From Pseudorhodobacter antarcticus (GTDB lineage Bacteria > Pseudomonadota > Alphaproteobacteria > Rhodobacterales > Rhodobacteraceae), in NCBI RefSeq assembly GCF_900110135.1, contig NZ_FOCO01000001.1, positions 124,001 through 188,000 on the forward strand: a stretch of DNA of 64,000 nt. Direction: 5' to 3'. Position numbers and translations under genes: made by a program. A model generated the notes under the pieces. It was given only the letters and a program-made list of their open reading frames with translations. It searched no databases and was not told the origin of the DNA. Positions 1 to 10,044 of the stretch are shown here, one piece after another (the stretch's first letter is position 1; every line of letters begins with the position of its first letter).

Positions 1-336
1 GCGGCGACCTTGGTGGAGGATGGCAAAGTGGCGCTGGCCCTGATCAAGCGGAATTTGGAAATTACGCGGATGCGGGCGGTGGTGCTGCGTCAATCGGCGG
101 TGGCCCTGCCCCGCAACACGGCAGGGCCCTTTGATCTGATCTTCATGGACCCGCCTTACGCGCGCCAAATGGGCGAGGCGGCGCTGGCATCGGCGCGCGC
201 GGGCGGTTGGATTGCCCCCGGCGCCGTGGTGGTGTGGGAGGAAAACGCGGCCATCACCGCCCCGCCTGATTTTGCACCGCTGGACCAGCGCACATACGGC
301 GACACAACCATCACCATTTTAAGGACGCCTGTATGA
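1..336 (+). CDS. rsmD: 16S rRNA (guanine-966-N2)-methyltransferase RsmD, 3' part only
   Basis: The reading frame is open from base 1, so the N-terminal part lies outside the window. The visible 111 residues contain FDLIFMDPPYA (the DPPY at about residues 50-53), the catalytic motif IV of N6/N2-type amino methyltransferases, followed by the short beta-strand tail typical of RsmD. In the family this enzyme uses SAM to methylate G966 of 16S rRNA during 30S assembly. The stop codon overlaps the next start (ATGA at 333-336), so the two are probably translationally coupled. The missing N-terminus prevents checking the SAM-binding loop. Confidence 0.85.
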   Translation, partial: AATLVEDGKVALALIKRNLEITRMRAVVLRQSAVALPRNTAGPFDLIFMDPPYARQMGEAALASARAGGWIAPGAVVVWEENAAITAPPDFAPLDQRTYGDTTITILRTPV

Positions 337-848
337 GCGATGAAATTGCCCTGCGGTTTGACATTCGCGCCTATAACGAGCCTGCGATCAATGCGCGGAT
401 GCAGCACCGCGCCAACAGCCCATTGAAATCGGCCAGTTTTTTCCTAATCCCCTTTGCGGCGGCCTTGGTGGTGGGCGCAGGCGCGGCGGCGCTGATGGGC
501 CTGCCTGCGGATGTGGGGTTTATGGTGGCATCATATGCGGGCCTTGGGTCCTTTTTTGCGGCTTTGGTGATGGGATTGCGGCACCGGGGGCAGTTGGCGG
601 CGGTGATGCGCGCCAGCCCGCTGCGTGCCCTGCCCTATGAAGTGGTGCTGTCGGCGCAAGGGGTTGTGCGGTCTGGGCGGCACTATCCTTGGTCGGTTTT
701 CACGGGCGTGGCTGTGTTGCCGGGGCTGACGGTGTTGCAGTTTTCCACGGTTGAAGGGGTGATCGTGCCGGACAAAGAACTGCCAAATGGCATGACCGCA
801 CAAGCGGCGCGCACCCAGATTGACCAATGGCGAAAGGATGCGGCATGA
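333..848 (+). CDS. small membrane protein with YcxB-like C-terminal domain
   Basis: A 171-residue protein with two hydrophobic helices at about residues 34-57 and 60-82, followed by a soluble C-terminal part in which a strand-rich stretch ending in VIVPDKELP resembles the YcxB-like domain of two-helix bacterial membrane proteins. No catalytic motif is visible. It starts in an ATGA overlap with rsmD and ends in an ATGA overlap with the HAD hydrolase, so all three are probably one transcript. Function unknown; the YcxB resemblance is by eye. Confidence 0.75.
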   Translation: MSDEIALRFDIRAYNEPAINARMQHRANSPLKSASFFLIPFAAALVVGAGAAALMGLPADVGFMVASYAGLGSFFAALVMGLRHRGQLAAVMRASPLRALPYEVVLSAQGVVRSGRHYPWSVFTGVAVLPGLTVLQFSTVEGVIVPDKELPNGMTAQAARTQIDQWRKDAA

Positions 849-1498
849 CCCCCAAAGCGGTTTTATTTGATTGTGACGGTGTGCTGGTGGACAGCGAGGT
901 GGCGGCGTTTGATTTGCTGACCGCCGATTTGGCCGGGTACGGATTGGTGCTGTCGCGGGCGGAGATGGAGGCGCGTTTCCTGGGCGGCACCATTAGCGGG
1001 CTGTTTCAAACCGCGCGCGATTTGGGCGCGGATTTGCCCGATGATTGGGTCGATACGTTTTACGCGCAACTGTATGCGCGGTTGGCGCAAGGCACGCCGT
1101 TGATTGATGGCGCGCAAGCGGTGTTGGACCGTTTGGCGGCGGCGGGCATGGTGTTTGCCGTGGGGTCGAACGGGTCGGACCAGAAAATGCAAATCACGCT
1201 GGGCCAGCATCCGCGCGTTTTGGCGCATTTCAACGGACATTTGTATTCGGGACAAACGCTGGGTTGCCCAAAGCCGGACCCCGGTTTGTGGCTGCATGCC
1301 GCGCGCGCGCTGGGGGTTGATCCCGCCGATTGCGTGGTGGTGGACGACAGCCCTACGGGGTGTTTGGGGGCGGTGCGTGCGGGGATACGCTGTTTGGGGC
1401 TGGCCGAACATGATGACGGCGCACGCCTGTTGGCCGTGGGGGCCGAAGTTATCCGGTCCCTGCGGGATATTCCGGGCAAGCTGGGCCTGCCCGGATAA
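845..1498 (+). CDS. HAD-superfamily hydrolase (beta-phosphoglucomutase/phosphatase-like)
   Basis: The 217-residue protein shows the HAD motifs in order: FDCDGVLVDSE at residues 8-18 with the nucleophile Asp9 and general acid Asp11, VGSNGS as motif II, CPKPDP with the motif III lysine, and VVVDDSPTG as motif IV. The cap lies between motifs I and II (subclass I), as in phosphoglycolate phosphatase and beta-phosphoglucomutase. Substrate cannot be assigned. ATG 845 is preferred over ATG 827 because it makes the ATGA overlap with the upstream stop and gives the usual short N-terminus ahead of motif I. Confidence 0.85.
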   Translation: MTPKAVLFDCDGVLVDSEVAAFDLLTADLAGYGLVLSRAEMEARFLGGTISGLFQTARDLGADLPDDWVDTFYAQLYARLAQGTPLIDGAQAVLDRLAAAGMVFAVGSNGSDQKMQITLGQHPRVLAHFNGHLYSGQTLGCPKPDPGLWLHAARALGVDPADCVVVDDSPTGCLGAVRAGIRCLGLAEHDDGARLLAVGAEVIRSLRDIPGKLGLPG

Positions 1499-1504
1499 CG
1501 CGCC

Positions 1505-2407
1505 TTAGAACGTCGACAAAACGCCGGTCGCGACCGTGTTGCGGCGCGGGTTCATCGCCGTTTCGGCCACGCTGTTCAGCGGCACCGCGTTGGACGTGGC
1601 CCCCAGTGGCACGCTAAGCCCGATGCGCAAGGTGTTGATATTGCCCACGCCGCCCACATTGCTGCGCGCAAATTCCAGCGAGACCGCAGACCCTTGGCGC
1701 AAGGAACCGGACATATCATAGCTGGCCCCAAGACCGAATGTGGTGATGCCCGCGACATTGCTGATGGATGCATCGGTTAACCCGCCAAACACGGTCCAGC
1801 TTTCATTGGCGCGAAACGACCCGGCAAGGCCAAGGGCGTTCAGGCCAAGCGATGCACCGCCGTTCGACACGGTGCTGCGCGCAAAGCTGCCGCCAAGGGT
1901 GACTTGGTCAGACACTTGGAACCGGCCCGCGATGCCCAGATCGGTGATGTCGGTGCCTGCGGCCAAGTTTGGGCTGGTGTTGGATTTGCCCAAAAACCCG
2001 GTGACCTTGACTTGGTCCACGTCATACCCGCCCAAAAGCCCGTAGGAATGGACCGAAACATCACTCGTCAGGCCCGTTGCATCCACCGATGCGGTTTCGC
2101 CATACGCCCCAAGGCTGACCCCATTGCCAAACCCATAAGCGGCAAAAACCCCTGCCGACAGCGCGCTGACATTGCCCGTAAGCCCGTTTTTGCTGCCGCG
2201 CACGCCGGAAATATCGGCCCCGAATTTCAGGCCATTGCCAAGGTCATAGCCAAAGCGCCCATCAATGCTGGGGGTGTGCAAAGTGCCCAAACCGCTGATA
2301 TCGCTAAGGCCGTAACCGACCGTCACCGACCCATCAAACGTTTGCGCGAACAGGGCGCAGGGCAACAGCGCTGCCACCCCGAGGGGGAGGATTAAGTTGA
2401 ATTTCAT
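1505..2407 (-). CDS. outer-membrane beta-barrel protein (porin-like)
   Basis: A 300-residue protein with a clear signal peptide (MKFNLILPLGVAALLPCALFA, then Q). The mature part alternates polar and hydrophobic residues in Gly/Ser/Thr-rich strands such as FDGSVTVGYGLSD and LKFGADISGVRGS, and it ends in phenylalanine; this is the pattern of a transmembrane barrel. ATG 2407 is chosen because the signal peptide begins there and GAGAG lies just upstream; longer starts add a charged, non-signal extension. It sits 84 bases downstream of map on the same strand. Transported solute, if any, is unknown. Confidence 0.8.
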   Translation of the reverse strand: MKFNLILPLGVAALLPCALFAQTFDGSVTVGYGLSDISGLGTLHTPSIDGRFGYDLGNGLKFGADISGVRGSKNGLTGNVSALSAGVFAAYGFGNGVSLGAYGETASVDATGLTSDVSVHSYGLLGGYDVDQVKVTGFLGKSNTSPNLAAGTDITDLGIAGRFQVSDQVTLGGSFARSTVSNGGASLGLNALGLAGSFRANESWTVFGGLTDASISNVAGITTFGLGASYDMSGSLRQGSAVSLEFARSNVGGVGNINTLRIGLSVPLGATSNAVPLNSVAETAMNPRRNTVATGVLSTF

Positions 2408-2491
2408 GACCACTCTCGATTGTTTTTTTGTTTTTTGACGCCTCAAAGCCTACAATCACACAGAATGGGATTTCGATCAATGGGTTGCTGT

Positions 2492-3370
2492 TTAGGTGTC
2501 AAAGGCCACTTTATACAGCCCTGCGGGCGAGGCGGTGAAAATGTCCGCGCCCGTGGCCGTGATGCCGATGGAATGTTCGTATTGCGCGCTTAACTTGCCA
2601 TCGCGGGTCACGGCGGTCCATTCATCGGCCAACACCTCGGTTTCGGGGCGGCCCATGTTGACCATCGGTTCGATTGTGAAAAACATGCCTTCTTCCAGAA
2701 CGGCGGTGCGGTCCTGGACAGCACGGCGCAAGCTGGGGATTCTGGCACCCGACACTTTGTTGCCCTGCGCGTCGATTTGGAAATTGGCGTAATGCAGCAC
2801 GTTGGGCAGGGAATGGAACACGCGGCCAATACCATGGCCACAAAAATCGCGCACCACGGACAGGCCGTTTTTTTCAACATAGGACTGGATCGCATAGGCG
2901 ATATCGCCAAAGGTGTTGCCGGGGCGCGCCGCCTCAATCCCCAGCATAAGGCTGTCATAGGTGACTTGGATAAGGCGTTTGGCATAGGGTTTGGGCGTGC
3001 CTGCAACGTACATGCGGCTGGTGTCGCCAAACCAGCCATCGACGATCACCGTGGTGTCGATATTCAAAATATCACCATCGCGGATCACATCATTGGCGCG
3101 TTTGGGAATTTTGCTGCCGGGGATGCCGTGGCACACCACATGGTTCACCGAAATACACGACGCATGTTGATACCCGCGATAGCCGATGGTGGCGGATGTG
3201 ACGCCGCGACGTTCCACCTCGGCCAGCACAAAGGCGTCGAGTTCGGCAGTGGTGACGCCCGGCACAACCAAAGGGCCGATCAGATCGAGGATTTCGGATG
3301 CAACCCGACCTGCGGCCTGCATCCCAGCGAAATCAGCATCCTCATGGATGCGAATACCGTCTTTTGTCAT
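2492..3370 (-). CDS. map: type I methionine aminopeptidase
   Basis: A 292-residue enzyme that removes the initiator methionine from nascent proteins. The pita-bread metal ligands are all present: the two Asp in NIDTTVIVDGWFGDTSRM, His in GHGIGRVFHSLPN, and Glu in FFTIEPMVN and QYEHSIGIT. The substrate-pocket region YRGYQHASCISVNHVVCHG is typical of bacterial MAP. ATG 3370 (MTKDGIRIHED) has GGACGG upstream and is the usual N-terminus; an in-frame ATG at 3391 is the alternative. It is divergent from the CinA-like gene across 170 bases. Confidence 0.95.
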   Translation of the reverse strand: MTKDGIRIHEDADFAGMQAAGRVASEILDLIGPLVVPGVTTAELDAFVLAEVERRGVTSATIGYRGYQHASCISVNHVVCHGIPGSKIPKRANDVIRDGDILNIDTTVIVDGWFGDTSRMYVAGTPKPYAKRLIQVTYDSLMLGIEAARPGNTFGDIAYAIQSYVEKNGLSVVRDFCGHGIGRVFHSLPNVLHYANFQIDAQGNKVSGARIPSLRRAVQDRTAVLEEGMFFTIEPMVNMGRPETEVLADEWTAVTRDGKLSAQYEHSIGITATGADIFTASPAGLYKVAFDT

Positions 3371-3540
3371 CCGTCCGCGCGTATCGTCCAAAACTGTCGC
3401 CTCATGCTGATCGCTTTGGCGCGGTATTTACGGCAGATGCGCGAAAATGGCCAGACCTTGCGGGTGGGGCGTGTTTTTTCAGGTTTGAAAGGGGGCGCGG
3501 CGCGCCTATACCAAGGGCACATATTTCAAGGAGCGCCCAA

Positions 3541-4260
3541 ATGGCCAACCCCACCGCCGCAATGCTGGTTATCGGAGACGAGATTTTGTCGGGGCGCACG
3601 CGCGACAGCAACATGCATTTTCTGGCCGGCGAATTGACGCGCCACGGGATTACCTTGGCCGAAGCGCGGGTGGTATCGGATGACCGCGCGGCGATTATTG
3701 CGGCGGTCAATGCGCTGCGGGGCGCGTTTGACAATGTGTTCACATCGGGCGGCATTGGCCCCACCCATGATGATATCACGGCCGAGGCGATTGCGGGCGC
3801 GTTTGGGGTGCCGATCACCCAACGCGCCGATGCGATGGCCCTGCTGGCCGCGCATTATGACCGCGCAGGGATGCCGTTTAATGAGGCCCGACAGCGCATG
3901 GCGCGTATCCCCGATGGGGCGACGTTGATTGATAACCCGATTTCCACCGCCCCCGGTTTCACGCTGGGCAATGTGCATGTGATGGCGGGGGTGCCGAATA
4001 TCTTTCAAGCAATGGTGGCAAGCGTGTTGCCCACCCTGACCGGCGGCGCACCATTGTTAAGCCAATCCCTGCGCGTGAACCGGGGCGAAGGCGAGGTGGC
4101 GGACCCGTTTGGCGCGCTGGCCGCGCAATACCCGGACCTGTCGATGGGGTCGTATCCGTTCACGCAAAACGGGGTTTTTGGCACCAATTTGGTGATACGC
4201 GGCACGGATGCGGCGCAAATTGATGCGGCGATGGTGCGGCTTGTGGTGCTGTTTGCATGA
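3541..4260 (+). CDS. molybdopterin-binding / CinA N-terminal-like protein
   Basis: The 239-residue protein is a MoCF-fold domain: AAMLVIGDEILSGRTRDSN at the N-terminus and FTSGGIGPTHDDITAEAIA, the signature shared by CinA, MoeA and MogA. It lacks the C-terminal nicotinamide-nucleotide deamidase domain of full CinA, as in many alphaproteobacterial homologues. Physiological role is not settled for this short form. ATG 3541 follows AAGGAG at the right distance; the reading frame upstream of it looks like untranslated leader. The stop overlaps the next start (ATGA). Confidence 0.85.
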   Translation: MANPTAAMLVIGDEILSGRTRDSNMHFLAGELTRHGITLAEARVVSDDRAAIIAAVNALRGAFDNVFTSGGIGPTHDDITAEAIAGAFGVPITQRADAMALLAAHYDRAGMPFNEARQRMARIPDGATLIDNPISTAPGFTLGNVHVMAGVPNIFQAMVASVLPTLTGGAPLLSQSLRVNRGEGEVADPFGALAAQYPDLSMGSYPFTQNGVFGTNLVIRGTDAAQIDAAMVRLVVLFA

Positions 4261-4964
4261 CACCCGCGCAGATTTATGCGGTGCTGGATGCCACTTGGCC
4301 CGCGTTTGCCAGCACGCGGCACGGCGCGTGGTTGATACGCGAAGGGCGCGGTGGCGGGCAACGGGCAATCGCAACCACCGCGATAGAGGCGGGCGGGGAT
4401 ATCGCGGTGGCCGAGGCGGCGATGGCCGCTTTGGGCCAACCGTTCCTGTTTATGATCCGCGCGGGCGATGATGATTTGGACGCGGGCCTGGCGGCGCGCG
4501 GCTATGTTTTGCACGACCCGGTGGTGATTTGCGCGGCCCCGGTGGCGGATTTGGTAGACCCCGATCTGTCGCCAATGGCCGCTTTTGCGGTTTGGCCGCC
4601 CCTTAGCATTGCGCAGCAATTGTGGCTGGAGGCGGGGCTGGACCAAGGGCGGCTGGACGTAATGGGCCGCGCGCAAGGCCCGCAAACCAGCATTTTGGGC
4701 CGGGTGCAGGACCGCGCGGCGGGCGTGGCCTTTGTTGCCTGTTATGGCGATACTGCGATGCTGCACGCGCTGGAGGTGATGCCCGCCTTTCGCCGCCAAG
4801 GCACGGCTGGCAAGATCATGCGCAAAGCCGCCGCTTGGGCCCAAGATGCAGGGGCGCAGACGTTGTGTTTGGCGGTGACCACGGGCAATGTGCCGGCGCG
4901 CGCCCTTTACGCATCGCTGGGGATGCGGGTTGTGGGGCAGTATCATTACCGCAAACAGGGGTAG
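4257..4964 (+). CDS. GNAT-family N-acetyltransferase
   Basis: A 235-residue protein whose C-terminal half carries the GNAT acetyl-CoA fold: LEVMPAFRRQGTAGKIMRKA is motif A with the pyrophosphate-binding RRQGTAGK, and AVTTGNVPARALYASLGM is motif B. The N-terminal half is a degenerate second GNAT-like lobe. Acceptor substrate unknown. It overlaps the CinA-like gene by four bases and is followed after four bases by the OmpA-family gene, so the three are probably co-transcribed. Confidence 0.85.
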   Translation: MTPAQIYAVLDATWPAFASTRHGAWLIREGRGGGQRAIATTAIEAGGDIAVAEAAMAALGQPFLFMIRAGDDDLDAGLAARGYVLHDPVVICAAPVADLVDPDLSPMAAFAVWPPLSIAQQLWLEAGLDQGRLDVMGRAQGPQTSILGRVQDRAAGVAFVACYGDTAMLHALEVMPAFRRQGTAGKIMRKAAAWAQDAGAQTLCLAVTTGNVPARALYASLGMRVVGQYHYRKQG

Positions 4965-4968
4965 GCTG

Positions 4969-5934
4969 ATGATAAAGAGATTTGTGCTGTGCATGGCGTT
5001 GGTGGGCGGACCTGCCCATGCCTTCACGCTGGAATTTCCCGGCCCCGCAATTAACACTGTGGCCCCCGTGCCTGCACGCGCCAGTTACGGGCTGCCGACC
5101 GGGCCGTGGACAGGGCACGGGGAGACCGGGGGGGCGGTGCCCACAGATGCGATCAACGGCACGGTGGAACGCGCGGCATGGGCGATTGACACGCCCAAAC
5201 TGGCCACGCTGGATTTGATGGCGGCGCTGCGCGCGCAACTGGTTGCCGCCGGGTTTTCGGTGGTGTTTGACTGCGACACCACGACCTGCGGCGGGTTTGA
5301 TTTCCGCTTTGCGATTGATGTGCTGCCGGAACCCGAAATGCATGTGGATTTGGGGGATTTTCGGTTTTTATCGGTGCGGCGCAGCACGGCGCAAGGCCCC
5401 GAGGCGATTGGCCTAATGGTCAGCCGGTCCACCGCGCGGGGGTTTGTGCAAATGACGCGGGCCGTGGCCGATGCGGGGCCCGCGCTGTTTGCGGCGACGA
5501 ACCGGGCCGCCGATGGGCTGGCCCTGCCTCTGACGCCGCGCCCGATTCTGCCCGCGCTTGGCACGATGGAGGGGTTGATGACAGGCGGTGCGGTGGTGTT
5601 GCAGGGGTTGGATTTTGGCACCGGCGCGGCGGAATTGACCGATGGGCGTTATGCCGCACTGGCCGCATTGGCGGCGTGGCTGGCGGCAAACCCAGATAAA
5701 ACGGTGGCGCTGGTGGGTCATACCGATGCATCGGGGGGCTTGGACGGCAATATCGTGATTTCCAAACGCCGCGCGGCGTCCGTGCGCACCCGTTTGATTG
5801 AGGCGTATGGCGTGCCGGGCGCGCAAATTGAGGCGCAAGGCGTGGGCTATTTGGCCCCCATTGCCAGCAATGCAACAGAGGCGGGGCGGCAAAAAAACCG
5901 AAGGGTCGAGGCTGTTTTAACCTCGACCCCTTGA
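4969..5934 (+). CDS. OmpA-family protein with signal peptide
   Basis: A 321-residue exported protein. The signal peptide is MIKRFVLCMALVGGPAHA. The middle (to about residue 200) has no recognised fold, with a probable disulfide pair in DCDTTTCGG. The C-terminal ~110 residues form an OmpA peptidoglycan-binding domain: LDFGTGAAELTDGRYAALAAL, then ALVGHTDASG with the Asp that contacts meso-diaminopimelate, and RAASVRTRLIE ending in GRQKNRRVE. ATG 4969 is chosen because the signal peptide starts there; the longer frame overlaps the GNAT gene. It probably tethers the envelope to the cell wall. Confidence 0.85.
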   Translation: MIKRFVLCMALVGGPAHAFTLEFPGPAINTVAPVPARASYGLPTGPWTGHGETGGAVPTDAINGTVERAAWAIDTPKLATLDLMAALRAQLVAAGFSVVFDCDTTTCGGFDFRFAIDVLPEPEMHVDLGDFRFLSVRRSTAQGPEAIGLMVSRSTARGFVQMTRAVADAGPALFAATNRAADGLALPLTPRPILPALGTMEGLMTGGAVVLQGLDFGTGAAELTDGRYAALAALAAWLAANPDKTVALVGHTDASGGLDGNIVISKRRAASVRTRLIEAYGVPGAQIEAQGVGYLAPIASNATEAGRQKNRRVEAVLTSTP

Positions 5935-5949
5935 TAGGTTAGCGTTGCT

Positions 5950-6855
5950 TTACCACGCATCCGGCCCTTTGTCAGCATAGCGGCGGGCCAGAAAGTCGAT
6001 GAAGGCGCGCACTTTTGGCTGCGTGAAACGGCCCGGCGGATAGACGGCGTAAACCCCAAGCGTTTCAATGGGCAGGCCGGGAATCGCCTCCTCCACCTGT
6101 CCGTTTTTCAACGCTTCGGCATAGAGGAATGAGGGCAGATAAGCGATGCCAAGGCCGGAAATCGCGGCGTTCAGCAAGGATTGACCGTCATTCACCGTCA
6201 ACCAGCCCGCCGTGCGCACTTGGCGTTTTTCACCCGATGGGGCCGGAATTTTCCACACGTTGCCATTGGCTTGGTTGGAATAATGCAGCAGTTTATGGTC
6301 GTTCAGATCGTCGATTTTCATCGGGCGACCGTATTTCTGGAAATAATTGGGTGACGCGATCATCCGTTTGGATGTTTCCGTCAGTTTCCGCGCCCGCAGG
6401 CTGCTGTCCTCTAGGTCGCCAATCCGAACGGCCATATCGAACCCTTCGGAAATCAGTTCCACATAGCGGTTGTTCAGCACCATGTTGACCGTGATGTCGG
6501 GATATTCGAGCAGAAAATCCCCCAAAATCGGTGACAACAGGTTCACGCCGAAATCCGTCGCCACAGAGATGCGCAACAAGCCAGACGGCGCGGATTGCAT
6601 CGAGGTCACCAAGGCGTCCGCCTCTCCGGCATCGTTCAGGACGCGGCGGGCGCGGTCGTAATAGGCAAGCCCGATTTCAGTCGGGCTGACACGGCGGGTG
6701 GTGCGGTTCAGCAGTCGCGCGCCCAAACGCGCCTCCAGCGCCGAGACGTGTTTGGAGACTGCGGATTTCGAAATCCCCATCTTTTTCGCCGCATCGGTAA
6801 AGCCGCCTTGGTCCACGACAGTGGCGAAGGCTTCCATTTCGGTTAGTCGATCCAT
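5950..6855 (-). CDS. LysR-family transcriptional regulator
   Basis: 301 residues with an N-terminal winged helix-turn-helix (AFATVVDQGGFTDAAKKMGISKSAVSKHVSALE) and a periplasmic-binding-like effector domain (LLRISVATDFGVNLLSPILGDF onward). The closest well-known architecture is the CrgA/AaeR-like group in which the effector domain begins GxLRIs. It converges with the OmpA-family gene (15 bases apart) and faces a 349-base region ahead of the EF-hand gene. The target is not evident; LysR proteins often regulate a divergent neighbour. Confidence 0.9.
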   Translation of the reverse strand: MDRLTEMEAFATVVDQGGFTDAAKKMGISKSAVSKHVSALEARLGARLLNRTTRRVSPTEIGLAYYDRARRVLNDAGEADALVTSMQSAPSGLLRISVATDFGVNLLSPILGDFLLEYPDITVNMVLNNRYVELISEGFDMAVRIGDLEDSSLRARKLTETSKRMIASPNYFQKYGRPMKIDDLNDHKLLHYSNQANGNVWKIPAPSGEKRQVRTAGWLTVNDGQSLLNAAISGLGIAYLPSFLYAEALKNGQVEEAIPGLPIETLGVYAVYPPGRFTQPKVRAFIDFLARRYADKGPDAW

Positions 6856-7204
6856 TGTTTTCCCCATGCGGTGAGTGCAGGTCTATGCCCCCTTACTGTT
6901 CCCCAATTCGGGCAGGATCTGGGCGCTGGCGCGTTCAGTCCGGGGTAATACCAAGGATCGTTAATGGCATGGAAACAAAACGGGGCGGCAAAAGGGCGCT
7001 GATTCTGGGTGGTTTGCTGCGCGGGAAAAGGGATGCGCGCGGGCGAACGGCGGGAAATTGTTTCGCATTGCAGCCGTGATAGGCGCAGTTTCGTCTGGGG
7101 TTTCCGCCTATGCGTGTGCAGACTGGAACGGTGTTCCGGGTCGGGTTAGATCTGTGGTTAAGCGGGGGCATGGTGCCGCCGCGATGATCCCGAAAGGATA
7201 CATA
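6856..7204. other. gene-free region between divergent lysR and EF-hand gene
   Basis: About 350 bases with no ORF that has both a ribosome site and recognisable protein character. It must hold the two divergent promoters. I see no clear -35/-10 pair, no RNA gene, and no strong hairpin. Confidence 0.4.
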
Positions 7205-7438
7205 ATGACACGTTTGATGATTGCCCTTGGCCTGATCGCTGGACTGTCTGCACCCGCGCTGGCCCAAGACCTGCCCATTGATGCAGATGCAAACGGCGCG
7301 TGGTCGATGGACGAATTGAAAGTCACCTATCCCAACCTGACCGAGGAGGTGTTTGCCGCGATGGACACCACCGCCGATGGTCAGATTGATGTGGGCGAAT
7401 ATGAGGCGGCGATGGGCGCGAACTTGTTGTCACAGTAA
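7205..7438 (+). CDS. small secreted EF-hand (calcium-binding) protein
   Basis: A 77-residue protein with a signal peptide (MTRLMIALGLIAGLSAPALA) and two EF-hand loops: DADANGAWSMDE and DTTADGQIDVGE, each with Asp at position 1, Gly at 6 and Glu at 12, the calcium-binding pattern. The first loop has Trp at position 8 instead of an aliphatic residue. ATG 7205 has AAAGGA upstream. The role is unknown; two-EF-hand periplasmic proteins of this size are common in marine Alphaproteobacteria. Confidence 0.8.
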   Translation: MTRLMIALGLIAGLSAPALAQDLPIDADANGAWSMDELKVTYPNLTEEVFAAMDTTADGQIDVGEYEAAMGANLLSQ

Positions 7439-7465
7439 AAGCGCCGAATCGAACCGGGGGGGCGC

Positions 7466-7467
<2 letters not shown>
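7439..7467. terminator. convergent hairpin between EF-hand gene and fadH
   Basis: AAGCGCC (7439-7445) pairs with GGCGCTT (7461-7467) and the hairpin overlaps the stop codon of fadH and abuts that of the EF-hand gene. The flanking A and T runs are short, so a bidirectional terminator is likely but not certain. Confidence 0.5.
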
Positions 7468-9550
<2,083 letters not shown>

Positions 9551-9557
9551 TCACCAA

Positions 9558-9581
9558 TTCATCTTGGTAAAAATACCTAAC
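9558..9581 (-). repeat. 24-nt intergenic motif, copy 1
   Basis: Read on the minus strand this is GTTAGGTATTT, TTA, then CCAAGATGAA. It lies between the stop of the 9655 gene and the start of fadH. It matches copies at 31433, 38824 and 60589, all on the minus strand. Confidence 0.7.
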
Positions 9582-9654
9582 AGGCGTTGGCCACAGGGAC
9601 GGGCCGCAGGTACGGGCCACACAGACGGGCGGCCCGTAACCGCCCCGGCAATCG

Positions 9655-10029
9655 TCAGCCCATCGTTTCCAAACAATGCCGCCGAAACGCCCGTTTCAGC
9701 ATGTCCAATTCAGCGCGCAGCAAATCCATCTCGGCGCGAATGTCGTCTTCCATCACGACCCCGGTGATGATGGTGAAATGTGCCAACTTGTCGCCCGATG
9801 CCGCCTCACGGATCAAAAATGTCTGCACCCCTTCGGACAGCGCCTCCGCCGGGATGGGCACGCGCACGGCCCAAGTGCCGGGGCAGTCGGCCACTTCGGT
9901 CACGCTCACACCTGCGATGTGCGCTTCCAGATGCAGCACCTCCAGCGCGGGCTGGCCGTTTGTGCCGCTTAACACGCCTTCCCAAACCCCGGCGCGCAGC
10001 CGGGTTTTGACCAGTCTTACATCACTCAT
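9655..10029 (-). CDS. conserved hypothetical protein with C-terminal helix
   Basis: A 124-residue soluble protein with no signal peptide or membrane segment. The first ~95 residues look beta-rich (RLRAGVWEGVLSGTNGQPALEVLHLE), and the end is a probable amphipathic helix (MEDDIRAEMDLLRAELDMLKRAFRRH) that could form a coiled coil. It follows the 10045 gene after 15 bases on the same strand and probably shares its transcript. I do not recognise the family. Confidence 0.75.
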   Translation of the reverse strand: MSDVRLVKTRLRAGVWEGVLSGTNGQPALEVLHLEAHIAGVSVTEVADCPGTWAVRVPIPAEALSEGVQTFLIREAASGDKLAHFTIITGVVMEDDIRAEMDLLRAELDMLKRAFRRHCLETMG

Positions 10030-10044
10030 GCCGCATCTCCTGCT

